A program made the translations under genes and the position numbers. 64,000 nt of DNA. It comes from Klebsiella pneumoniae (lineage in GTDB: Bacteria; Pseudomonadota; Gammaproteobacteria; Eutrophobiales; Eutrophobiaceae). Below are positions 16,965-23,816 of this stretch, piece by piece (position 1 is the first letter of the stretch; each line of letters begins with the position of its first letter). Below the pieces are notes generated by a model. That model ran no database searches. It saw only the letters and a list, made by a program, of their open reading frames with translations, and was not told where the DNA came from. The DNA is taken from contig CAMDWI010000020.1 of NCBI GenBank assembly GCA_945878555.1, positions 19,814-83,813 of the forward strand, in the 5' to 3' direction.

Positions 16965-17323
16965 TGATCAGACCCCGTTTTAAATCGTTCAAACAAAAAG
17001 CGCTCAAGCAACCCGGCGTGGCTGAAGCCTATGATGAACTTATCCCGGCGTATACAGTGAGGCGTCAGCTCGTAGCCCTGCGGCAAAGTGCGGGTTTGAC
17101 ACAAGAGCAGATGGCACAGAAGTTAAACACCAACAAAAGTAATATCTCGCGTCTCGAAAGTGTTAATTCAGACATCTCCCCCAAATTATCGACGATTGTT
17201 GATTATGCGGATGCGATGGGTTATGACGTCAGGCTTGATTTTGTTCCCAGGAAGAAATCTGCAAATATCAAACGTACGCCGGGAAGCGTAGATAAACGTA
17301 GCCGCTCACGGGGCATTGCCTGA
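16964..17323 (+). CDS. XRE-type HTH antitoxin
   Basis: A 119-residue antitoxin with a helix-turn-helix at about 36-90 (LRQSAGLTQEQMAQKL...SNISRLES) and a basic, probably disordered C-terminal tail. It would neutralise the upstream Gp49-like toxin and repress the operon through the 18-bp palindrome. The gene overlaps the toxin stop by one base. Confidence 0.85.
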   Translation: MIRPRFKSFKQKALKQPGVAEAYDELIPAYTVRRQLVALRQSAGLTQEQMAQKLNTNKSNISRLESVNSDISPKLSTIVDYADAMGYDVRLDFVPRKKSANIKRTPGSVDKRSRSRGIA

Positions 17324-17425
17324 TTTCAGCCTGATAGGAAAGAGGCACGGCGAGAGGGAGATGTTTGCCTGCCTGGTTATGCAGGACTGGTATGGGAAGA
17401 ACACATGAGGGCTATCGCTATTGAC

Positions 17426-17454
17426 TTGACGTACGTATAAACGTACGCTATCAG
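17426..17454 (+). promoter_or_regulatory. Promoter with ACGTACG inverted repeat (Phd-type operator)
   Basis: TTGACG (17426-17431) and TATCAG (17449-17454) are separated by 17 bp. The spacer holds two ACGTACG copies in a near-palindrome (17430-17447). This is a suitable autoregulatory operator for the Phd/YefM-like protein encoded 16 bp downstream. GGAGG at 17459-17463 serves as its ribosome site. Confidence 0.6.
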
Positions 17455-17469
17455 TTCTGGAGGTTCGCC

Positions 17470-17712
17470 ATGACAACTTTTAATGCAACCGAAGCCCGTA
17501 CCAGGCTGTATAGCTTGATTGATGAGACTACGTCTACGCATAAGCCCATTATCATTACGGGGAAAAGAGGTAATGCGGTCCTGCTGGCAGAGGATGACTG
17601 GAACGCAATTAATGAAACCTTGTATCTGTTGTCTATCCCCGGCATGAGAGAGTCTATCCGCGAGGGCATGGATACGAAGCTGAAGGATACAACCACCAAG
17701 CTTGACTGGTGA
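17470..17712 (+). CDS. Phd/YefM-family antitoxin
   Basis: An 80-residue antitoxin with the typical Phd/YefM N-terminus (FNATEARTRLYSLID) and a conserved ITGKRGNAVLLAEDDW strand region. The N-terminal half dimerises and binds DNA; the C-terminal tail blocks the toxin. It is encoded immediately before its toxin (TGATG overlap), the usual order for Phd/Doc and YefM/YoeB operons. Confidence 0.92.
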   Translation: MTTFNATEARTRLYSLIDETTSTHKPIIITGKRGNAVLLAEDDWNAINETLYLLSIPGMRESIREGMDTKLKDTTTKLDW

Positions 17713-17972
17713 TGTGGAAGCTTTACTTTACCAGACAGGCACAAAAAGATGCCAAAAAGCTGGCTTCTGCAGGGCTAAAGTCGAAAGCTCAGGAACTCCT
17801 GGAAATACTGGCCGCCAATCCATTTCAAAATCCTCCGCCCTATGAAAAGTTAGTAGGGGATTTGGATGGTGCATACTCCAGAAGAATAAATATCCAGCAC
17901 AGACTGGTATATCAGGTTCTGAAAGAAAAGAATGCGGTCAAAATAATCAGGCTGTGGACGCATTATGAATAA
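17712..17972 (+). CDS. YoeB/Txe-family toxin
   Basis: An 86-residue RelE-superfamily mRNA interferase. It starts WKLYFTRQAQKDAKKL and ends with the family pattern DLDGAYSRRINIQHRLVYQV...IRLWTHYE, including Arg, His and the C-terminal His-Tyr implicated in RNA cleavage by YoeB. The ATG at 17712 overlaps the antitoxin TGA; a GTG at 17709 would add one residue. It converges on the lone higA gene, 18 bp away. Confidence 0.92.
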   Translation: MWKLYFTRQAQKDAKKLASAGLKSKAQELLEILAANPFQNPPPYEKLVGDLDGAYSRRINIQHRLVYQVLKEKNAVKIIRLWTHYE

Positions 17973-17989
17973 AGACGTCACAGGTGCTT

Positions 17990-18280
17990 TCAGGCTGAAT
18001 CCATCCGCTCCATGCCCTGATAGATGTGTTTGTTTTTCTGCTCGGCTTTCCACAAATTCAGATTAGACTGCATTCCCAGCCAGAAGCGGGGTGTACTACC
18101 CAATACCTTGCTCAAGCGGATAGCGATGTCCTCTGTTATATCACCGCGTTCATTGACGACTTTGGACATAGTATTACACGCGATTCTGCAGCGTTGTGCC
18201 AGTTCGGAGACGGTAATTCCCGTTTCAGGGAGGATTATTTCCCGGATAAATGCGCCAGGGTGGGATGGTTTACGTTTCAT
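17990..18280 (-). CDS. higA: HigA-type HTH antitoxin without adjacent toxin
   Basis: A 96-residue protein of the HigA/VapI addiction-module group: HPGAFIREIILPETGITVSELAQ, an HTH (about 24-60), then AIRLSKVLGSTPRFWLGMQ, the group's best-conserved stretch. HigB would normally lie just upstream (on this strand, to the right), but no HigB-like frame is present in 18281-18500. The near-palindrome TTTGT.AAA/TTTAACAAA around 18319-18337 could be its operator. It is therefore an orphan antitoxin or the survivor of a broken module. Confidence 0.85.
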   Translation of the reverse strand: MKRKPSHPGAFIREIILPETGITVSELAQRCRIACNTMSKVVNERGDITEDIAIRLSKVLGSTPRFWLGMQSNLNLWKAEQKNKHIYQGMERMDSA

Positions 18281-18328
18281 CTAAAGCAGTCCTCTATATC
18301 TCTGAACCGTTATGGATTTTGTAAATAG

Positions 18329-18448
18329 TTTAACAAATCAGATTTCTTCTGCCAGCAGTTCATCAATATTCTGAATGGGAATGACCGGTTTAAAGAAAAG
18401 ATTGAGACGACACTGAACCGTAAGGTAGGCTATGCAAAACGCGGCTGA
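18329..18448 (+). pseudogene. Relic of REP-associated tyrosine transposase (RAYT) C-terminus
   Basis: Frame 18329-18448 reads ...FINILNGNDRFKEKIETTL then NRKVGYAKRG and a TGA. The NGNxRFKxxIE..L.R.V...KRGRP pattern is the usual end of Y1/RAYT-type transposases. The TGA followed by CCG stands where CGA-CCG (Arg-Pro of KRGRP) is expected, so a single C-to-T change probably created this stop. The frame is closed upstream by TAG (18326-18328), and no catalytic HUH motif or start is present. Confidence 0.55.
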
Positions 18449-18501
18449 CCGATGAGGGTGGTGTAGATGTTTATCCTTTTTTCCATAAACGGGCGGATAC
18501 A

Positions 18502-20970
18502 ATGACAACAATAAATCAATCTCCGATTCGATTATTCACGCAGGCCTGCCTGGGTCTGGTCCTGATGAGCCATGCAATAACTGGCATGAGCCAGGTGCCT
18601 ATCATCCAGCCGGGTGCGCCGGGAGAATCCACCCGTATGCTGACTGCCGAGGAAGCGATCGAGATCGCGGTGGCGAGCTATTCTCCTGCTGACGTTCAAT
18701 TTATGCAGGACATGATCCCGCACCATCACCAGGCCATCCAGATGGCGGAACTCGTGGCAGACCGTACCAACAATCCCGAGTTGGTAGACCTGGCTGGACG
18801 CATTACCGGTTCACAGCAGGATGAAATCGAGTTTATGCAACAATGGCTGCGTGAACGGAATGAAAAGATTCCGGACCCGGCCGCGCATGCAACCATGCAT
18901 ACGGATCATGAAATGGCGGGCATGGCCACACCGGAACAGATGGCGGAACTAGCGCAGGCAGAGGGCACGGATTTCGATCGCCTGTTCCTTGAGTTGATGA
19001 TCGCTCACCACGAGGGTGCGGTGGATATGGTTGAGGAGCTGCATGAACTACCCGGTTCGGCATATGACCCGGTTCTGTACGACTTTACCAACGATATTAC
19101 CAATGACCAGGCAGTCGAGATCGAGCGCATGAATGCGCTGTTGATTGGCTTGTCATCGGATCCACGTGCCGGTCTGGCAGCCGGGTTTACCGATGCGGGT
19201 GAGACGATTCTGAACCTGGAGAAGCTGGTATCCCTGCCCCGGGCACCGGGATTCTATGACCCGAGTAATCCGGCAGGGCTGCCTCTCAAGAAGGACGAGG
19301 AAAAGAAAGCGGATGACGATAAGGCGGATGCCGGGGCCAATGAAGAAGATGAAGAGGATAAGCCCAAGCCGATAGACGGCGATGATGACCACAAGCGGGC
19401 ACCGCTATTAAGTTTTTCCAACACCGATATGGCTTTCCGGCGTGACCTGTTGGTGACCGGCAGTTATCACGGTTTCAATATCTATAAGCTGGAGCAGGGC
19501 GGACTGCCGAAACACATCAGCTCGGTCGTCTGTCCCGGCGGGCAGGGGGATGTCTCCGTTATTGGCGATCTTTTGATTATGTCTGTACAGGATACCCGGG
19601 CTCGGCTGGACTGTGGTCTGCAGGGCATTGATGAAGAAATCAGTAAGGATCGGTTCCGCGGGATACGCATTTTTAATATCAGCGATCCGACACGGCCGGT
19701 ACAGGTGGGTGCGGTGCAGACCTGCCGGGGTTCGCATACCCATTCCGTCGTCGCGGGACCGACTGACGACAACAAGATCATTATTTACAACTCCGGCACC
19801 TCCGCCATCCGGGAAGAAGAGGAACTGGAAGGTTGCATCGATGATACGCCGGGGGATTACCGGACCGCGCTGTTTCGCATCGATGTGATCGAAATCCCGA
19901 TAAACGACCCGTCAAAGTCCCGTATTGTGCATAGTCCCGCGGTGTTTGCCGATCCGGAGGATGGAACGCTTGCCGGTCTGTGGCGGGGTGGTGATCATGG
20001 CGACGATACCCAGGAGACCCGGCAGACTGACCAGTGCCACGATATCACGGTCTTTCCTGCGGCCGGGATCGCCGCTGGTGCCTGCTCCGGTAACGGTATC
20101 CTGTTTGATATTTCAGATCCGCTCAATCCGAAACGGCTGGATGTGGTCGCCGATACCGGATTTGCCTACTGGCATTCGGCAACCTTCAATAACGATGGCA
20201 CAAAGGTCCTGTTCACCGATGAATGGGGAGGCGGCAGCCGGCCGCGATGCCGTGCCCACGACCCGCTGGACTGGGGGGCGGATGCCATCTATGACATTGT
20301 CGATGGCAAACTCGAGTTTCGCAGTCACTTCAAGATGGCGGCGCCGCAGATGGTGACGGAGAATTGCGTGGCGCACAACGGTTCCATCGTGCCGGTCCCG
20401 GGACGGGACATCCTGGTCCAGGCCTGGTACCAGGGCGGTATCTCGGTGGTTGATTTCACAGATTCAGAGAAGCCCGTCGAGATTGCATTTTTTGACCGTG
20501 GCCCGATCAGCGAGGAACATCTGGTCTCGGGTGGTTACTGGTCGACCTACTGGTACCAGGGTCGAATCTACGGGACGGAGATCGCTCGCGGCCTGGATGT
20601 CTTCCGCCTGACGTCGAGTGAATACCTGTCGGTCAATGAAATGACGGCGGCGGAACTGGCCAGTCAGGGTGGAGTGTTTAACCCGCAGCAGCAGTTTCCC
20701 GTAAGCTGGCCGGGTGAACCTGTCGTGGCGAGAGCGTACCTGGATCAACTGCTGCGTAGTGATGACCTGACACAATCGCTAATTGAAGATCTTACCGATG
20801 CACTGGCGCGTGCCGAATCGCTGTTGCCGCAAGGCGCCAGGGATCCGGATCTGGCTACGCGGCTGGCCTCGTTGGCAGCAAATATACGCAGGAATCGCGG
20901 TGACGCCAGGCTGGAAAAGTCCCGCAACGGGCTTGCCAACACGCTGGGGGAAATTGCGGGCAGGTTGTGA
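18502..20970 (+). CDS. DUF305 and LVIVD-repeat secreted protein
   Basis: An 822-residue protein with a signal peptide (about 1-30). A DUF305 domain follows, holding the paired motifs MIPHHHQAIQMAE (near 72-84) and MIAHHEGAVDMVEE (near 173-186). A highly charged Lys/Asp/Glu linker (about 262-298) joins it to a long region with LVIVD-type beta-propeller repeats (for example GIRIFNISDPTRP and GISVVDFTDSEKP). DUF305 is a ferritin-like, His-rich domain often linked to metal or copper contexts; LVIVD repeats form surface propellers. The ligand is unknown. It is transcribed alone, ahead of a hairpin with a T-run at 21072-21107. Confidence 0.82.
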   Translation: MTTINQSPIRLFTQACLGLVLMSHAITGMSQVPIIQPGAPGESTRMLTAEEAIEIAVASYSPADVQFMQDMIPHHHQAIQMAELVADRTNNPELVDLAGRITGSQQDEIEFMQQWLRERNEKIPDPAAHATMHTDHEMAGMATPEQMAELAQAEGTDFDRLFLELMIAHHEGAVDMVEELHELPGSAYDPVLYDFTNDITNDQAVEIERMNALLIGLSSDPRAGLAAGFTDAGETILNLEKLVSLPRAPGFYDPSNPAGLPLKKDEEKKADDDKADAGANEEDEEDKPKPIDGDDDHKRAPLLSFSNTDMAFRRDLLVTGSYHGFNIYKLEQGGLPKHISSVVCPGGQGDVSVIGDLLIMSVQDTRARLDCGLQGIDEEISKDRFRGIRIFNISDPTRPVQVGAVQTCRGSHTHSVVAGPTDDNKIIIYNSGTSAIREEEELEGCIDDTPGDYRTALFRIDVIEIPINDPSKSRIVHSPAVFADPEDGTLAGLWRGGDHGDDTQETRQTDQCHDITVFPAAGIAAGACSGNGILFDISDPLNPKRLDVVADTGFAYWHSATFNNDGTKVLFTDEWGGGSRPRCRAHDPLDWGADAIYDIVDGKLEFRSHFKMAAPQMVTENCVAHNGSIVPVPGRDILVQAWYQGGISVVDFTDSEKPVEIAFFDRGPISEEHLVSGGYWSTYWYQGRIYGTEIARGLDVFRLTSSEYLSVNEMTAAELASQGGVFNPQQQFPVSWPGEPVVARAYLDQLLRSDDLTQSLIEDLTDALARAESLLPQGARDPDLATRLASLAANIRRNRGDARLEKSRNGLANTLGEIAGRL

Positions 20971-20983
20971 GTGATTTGTGGTG

Positions 20984-21019
20984 TACGGGGAATCGGGGTC
21001 ATACGGGGAATCGGGGTCA
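20984..21019 (+). repeat. 18-bp perfect tandem duplication
   Basis: TACGGGGAATCGGGGTCA occurs twice head to tail (20984-21001 and 21002-21019), then continues into GGTCTTGAAT. A shorter TATGTCTCA duplication follows around 21043-21069. Such GGGGTCAGG-containing sequences look like the ends of small REP/MITE-type elements. Confidence 0.7.
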
Positions 21020-21071
21020 GGTCTTGAATCTTGGTATACGATGTCTATGTCTCATAGCTTATGTCTCAGGG

Positions 21072-21107
21072 CCGGAGTGATTAAATTTAAATCACTCCGG
21101 TCCCTTT
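21072..21107 (+). terminator. Strong hairpin with T-run after the DUF305/LVIVD gene
   Basis: CCGGAGTGATT (21072-21082) pairs perfectly with AATCACTCCGG (21090-21100), and TCCCTTTTT follows. This fits a rho-independent terminator on the + strand. It also lies in repeat-rich sequence and could be part of a small mobile element. Confidence 0.6.
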
Positions 21108-21199
21108 TTCGAGTGAACTTCCCCCAGAACCGCAAACATCTGTAAAGTAACCATTGAGTTTGACGGTCTGGGGGGGAGTAAATCTGCCCGATTCGGGTT

Positions 21200-22249
21200 T
21201 CAGGCTTCGATCAGCACCTTGAGCGCATGCGTTTTCGCCGCGTGACCAAAGGTGTCGTAGGCATCCAGGATTTGATCGAGCTTGAAGCGGTGGGTGATTA
21301 AAGGCTTGGGGTCTAGCCCATGCGGCCTGTGGGCCGAATGCAGGGTCTTGATCAGCATCGGGGTGCTTACGGTGTCCACCAGACGTGTCGTAATGCTGAT
21401 ATTGCGATCCCACAGCTTCTCCAGGTGCAAGTCTACCTTGACGCCATGCACGCCGATGTTGGCGATGGTGCCGCCGGCGGCGACGATTTGCTGGCACAAT
21501 TCAAAGGTCACGGGCACGCCTACGGCTTCGATGGCGGTATCGACACCGAGTCCGGCTGTCAGCTTCATTACCGCATCGGCTGCATTGCCATTGGCACTGT
21601 TTATGGTTTGCGTCGCGCCGAAGCGTTTGGCCACTTCCAGTCGGCCATCGTCCAGATCGATCATGATGATCTCGGCGGGCGAATAAAATTTTGCAGTCAA
21701 GAGCGCCGCGAGGCCAATCGGCCCGGAGCCGACGATGGCCACCGTGCTGCCGGGCTGCACGCGGCCATTGAGCACACCGCACTCCAGGGCAGTGGGCAAG
21801 ATGTCACTCAGCATCACCAGGGCGTCTTCATCGACACCGGCGGGAATCGGGTACAGGCTCGTATCGGCATGCGGAATACGCACGTACTCGGCCTGCGTGC
21901 CGTCGATAGTGTTGCCGAGTATCCAGCCGCCGGTGCTGCAATGCGAATACATCTGGCGTCGGCAGTAAGTGCACTTGCCACAGGCGCTTACGCAGGAAAT
22001 CAGCACCGGGTCGCCCACCTTGAATGTCGTGACGGCTGAGCCCACTGAATCGATTATCCCCACACCCTCATGCCCGAGGATGCGGCCCGGCGTGCAACTG
22101 GGCACGTCGCCCTTCAGGATGTGCAGGTCGGTACCGCAGATGGTTGTGCGCGTCACCTTCACAACGGCATCCGTGGGTATCATGACGACGGGCTTTGGCC
22201 GGTCCTCCAGCGATTTATTGTTCGGACCGAGATAGACGAGTGCTTTCAT
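21200..22249 (-). CDS. Zinc-dependent alcohol dehydrogenase (MDR family)
   Basis: A 349-residue medium-chain dehydrogenase. Catalytic-zinc ligands fit C38 and H60-E61 (GHEGVG); structural-zinc cysteines are C90, C93, C96 and C104. The Rossmann motif GSGPIG and a downstream Asp (IDLDDGR) suggest NAD(H) use. The substrate is not predictable; the sequence resembles the alcohol dehydrogenase/Zn-dependent reductase branch. The ATG at 22249 (reverse strand) has CAGGAG upstream; a 51-residue extension in the same frame lacks family similarity. It is a single gene convergent with the upstream hairpin region. Confidence 0.9.
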   Translation of the reverse strand: MKALVYLGPNNKSLEDRPKPVVMIPTDAVVKVTRTTICGTDLHILKGDVPSCTPGRILGHEGVGIIDSVGSAVTTFKVGDPVLISCVSACGKCTYCRRQMYSHCSTGGWILGNTIDGTQAEYVRIPHADTSLYPIPAGVDEDALVMLSDILPTALECGVLNGRVQPGSTVAIVGSGPIGLAALLTAKFYSPAEIIMIDLDDGRLEVAKRFGATQTINSANGNAADAVMKLTAGLGVDTAIEAVGVPVTFELCQQIVAAGGTIANIGVHGVKVDLHLEKLWDRNISITTRLVDTVSTPMLIKTLHSAHRPHGLDPKPLITHRFKLDQILDAYDTFGHAAKTHALKVLIEA

Positions 22250-22350
22250 GCGGGTAACTCCTGAATCAGGCTGCGTGGGTGTATGTGTGTGCATCAAGGC
22301 ATTGCCGACAACACCTAACGACACCTGTGTCCACAGCATCTGCGTCCGCG

Positions 22351-22434
22351 TCAGGCAAGTCTGTTCGATGGCACACCCAACCCGAAACGAGTGGTACTGC
22401 ACAGAACCTTACTCAAGCGGATGGCAAGATTCCG
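22351..22434 (-). pseudogene. Relic of a second higA-type antitoxin
   Basis: The reverse strand encodes NLAIRLSKVLCSTTRF then GLGVPSN and a stop. This matches the AIRLSKVLGSTPRFWLGMQSN segment of the lone HigA at 17990-18280 at most positions. Nucleotide similarity is also obvious (for example CTCAAGCGGAT in both). The N-terminal HTH half is missing, so this is a truncated copy about 4 kb from the intact one. Confidence 0.65.
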
Positions 22435-22472
22435 TATAATTACCACTGAATGAGAATGAAGGAGTATCGTGA

Positions 22473-23102
22473 GTGAAACGAACAGGCTGTTGGGTTGTAA
22501 TTGTGGCTGCTCTTCTAACGGGAAACGCGATGGCAGTTGAAGAAGCGAAATATACGGTGGTATTGAACGAGGATAGCTTCGAGGTGCGCCAGTATGCGCC
22601 ACATGTGCTAGCCGAAACCGTCGTCGACGGGGATCTTGAAGGCGCCGGTAACAAGGCCTTTAACCTCTTGTTCAAGTACATTGATGGCAACAACAAGAAG
22701 CAGGAAAAAGTCGCGATGACTGCGCCGGTAAGCCAGGGGACGGCGGGTGAGAAGATTGCCATGACCGCCCCGGTAGGTCAGCAGCGTGAAAACGACAAAT
22801 GGGTGGTCAGCTTTATGATACCAGCGTCCTATACGCTGGAGTCGCTGCCGGAGCCGAACGATCTCAACGTGATCTTGCGTCAGGTGCCGGCACGATACAT
22901 GACGGCGGTTCGCTATTCCGGATTCTGGAGTGAGAAGGTCTACCGTCGCCATCTGGACGAACTGACAGCGTGGATGGCGAAGCAAGGGATCAAGCCGATG
23001 GGCGAACCGATATGGGCCCGCTATAACCCGCCGTTCATGCCGTGGTTTTTACGACGGAATGAAATTCTGGTGCCAGTTGAGTGGCCGGTGAAGAGTCAGT
23101 AA
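22473..23102 (+). CDS. SOUL-family heme-binding protein
   Basis: A 209-residue protein with a short signal peptide (about 1-21) and the SOUL/HBP pattern: YTVVLNEDSFEVRQYAPHVLAET, two MTAPV segments (near 76 and 95), and a conserved RYSGFWSE region. SOUL proteins bind heme or related tetrapyrroles; a periplasmic location is likely here. GTG 22473 is chosen because AAGGAG sits 8 bp upstream and the signal peptide starts there. Confidence 0.88.
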   Translation: MKRTGCWVVIVAALLTGNAMAVEEAKYTVVLNEDSFEVRQYAPHVLAETVVDGDLEGAGNKAFNLLFKYIDGNNKKQEKVAMTAPVSQGTAGEKIAMTAPVGQQRENDKWVVSFMIPASYTLESLPEPNDLNVILRQVPARYMTAVRYSGFWSEKVYRRHLDELTAWMAKQGIKPMGEPIWARYNPPFMPWFLRRNEILVPVEWPVKSQ

Positions 23103-23159
23103 ACTGTTTCGGCGGTTTAATTACGCCAGCTTCCTGTGTTATCGCGAATACAGTGCCCT

Positions 23160-23519
23160 ATGAAAAAAACGTCCGAGACTGCCAGTGTTACTGAATATAT
23201 CGCAGCGGCTGATCCCGCTGTCAGGCCGGTATTGAAAAAGATCCGTCTGGCTGTGAAGTCGGCCGTACCCGAGGCAACAGAAACGATTAGTTACAAGATG
23301 CCCGCCTTTAAGATGGGCCGCGTCTTTTTTTATTACGCCGCCTTCAAACAGCATATCGGCATCTACCCGCCCGTCACGAAAGACAGGAAGTTGATAAAGG
23401 AATTACGCGTATACGCCAACGAGAAGGGTAATCTCCGATTTCCGCTCGACCAGCCGATCCCCTACGATCTGATTGCACGCATTGCGGTGGCGCTGTCGAA
23501 ACAATACGCACAGACGTGA
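23160..23519 (+). CDS. DUF1801 (YdhG/YjbR-like) protein
   Basis: A 119-residue cytoplasmic protein with the DUF1801 pattern: EYIAAADPAVRPVLKKIR, then ETISYKMPAFKM, and KQHIGIYPP further on. Members are annotated as iron-chaperone-like (frataxin-fold) proteins, but the role is poorly defined. ATG 23160 (MKKTSE) is chosen over an upstream GTG at 23136. It ends about 110 bp before the 4.5S RNA gene. Confidence 0.82.
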   Translation: MKKTSETASVTEYIAAADPAVRPVLKKIRLAVKSAVPEATETISYKMPAFKMGRVFFYYAAFKQHIGIYPPVTKDRKLIKELRVYANEKGNLRFPLDQPIPYDLIARIAVALSKQYAQT

Positions 23520-23628
23520 ACCCCCCCACCGGCCTGACTCCCGGATAGGCGATTTGTCCGCCGCTGGCAAGTACATTTTTGCCGGACGGATGGGATGATC
23601 CTGCTTCAAGTTATGGTACTATTCGTCC

Positions 23629-23736
23629 GTGGCCTGTATCGGCCAGCTCGTGGCGTGAAGTTATGAACCCCGTCAGGCCCGGAAGGGAGCAGCGGCAGTA
23701 ATGGATACGGGTGCGAACCTGGACGGTGCAGGCCAC
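23629..23736 (+). ncRNA. ffs: 4.5S RNA of the signal recognition particle
   Basis: The conserved SRP core is present: GTCAGGCCCGGAAGGGAGCA near 23667-23686, followed by GCGGCAG. The ends pair: GTGGCCTG (23629-23636) with CAGGCCAC (23729-23736). A -10 like TACTAT (23617-23622) lies 6 bp before the predicted 5' end. The RNA scaffolds Ffh in co-translational targeting of membrane proteins. Location just upstream of dnaX is common in proteobacteria. Confidence 0.93.
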
Positions 23737-23816
23737 ACTTTAGCTTGAATGCATTACCGGAGCAGACGTGCACCTGTGCTGCTCCGGACGATCTCAAATC
23801 CGGAAGCAGACAGACA

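Noticed and set aside
16727..17104. 125-codon reverse-strand frame across the toxin-antitoxin genes
   Set aside because: Shadow of the well-supported toxin and antitoxin frames.
18281..18500. A HigB toxin partner for the lone HigA
   Set aside because: No reverse-strand frame of suitable length or HigB pattern; the sequence here is the RAYT relic and a promoter-like stretch.
10900..22440. CRISPR array, prophage or complete insertion sequence
   Set aside because: No regularly spaced repeats, phage structural genes, integrase or full transposase are present; only relics and short repeats.
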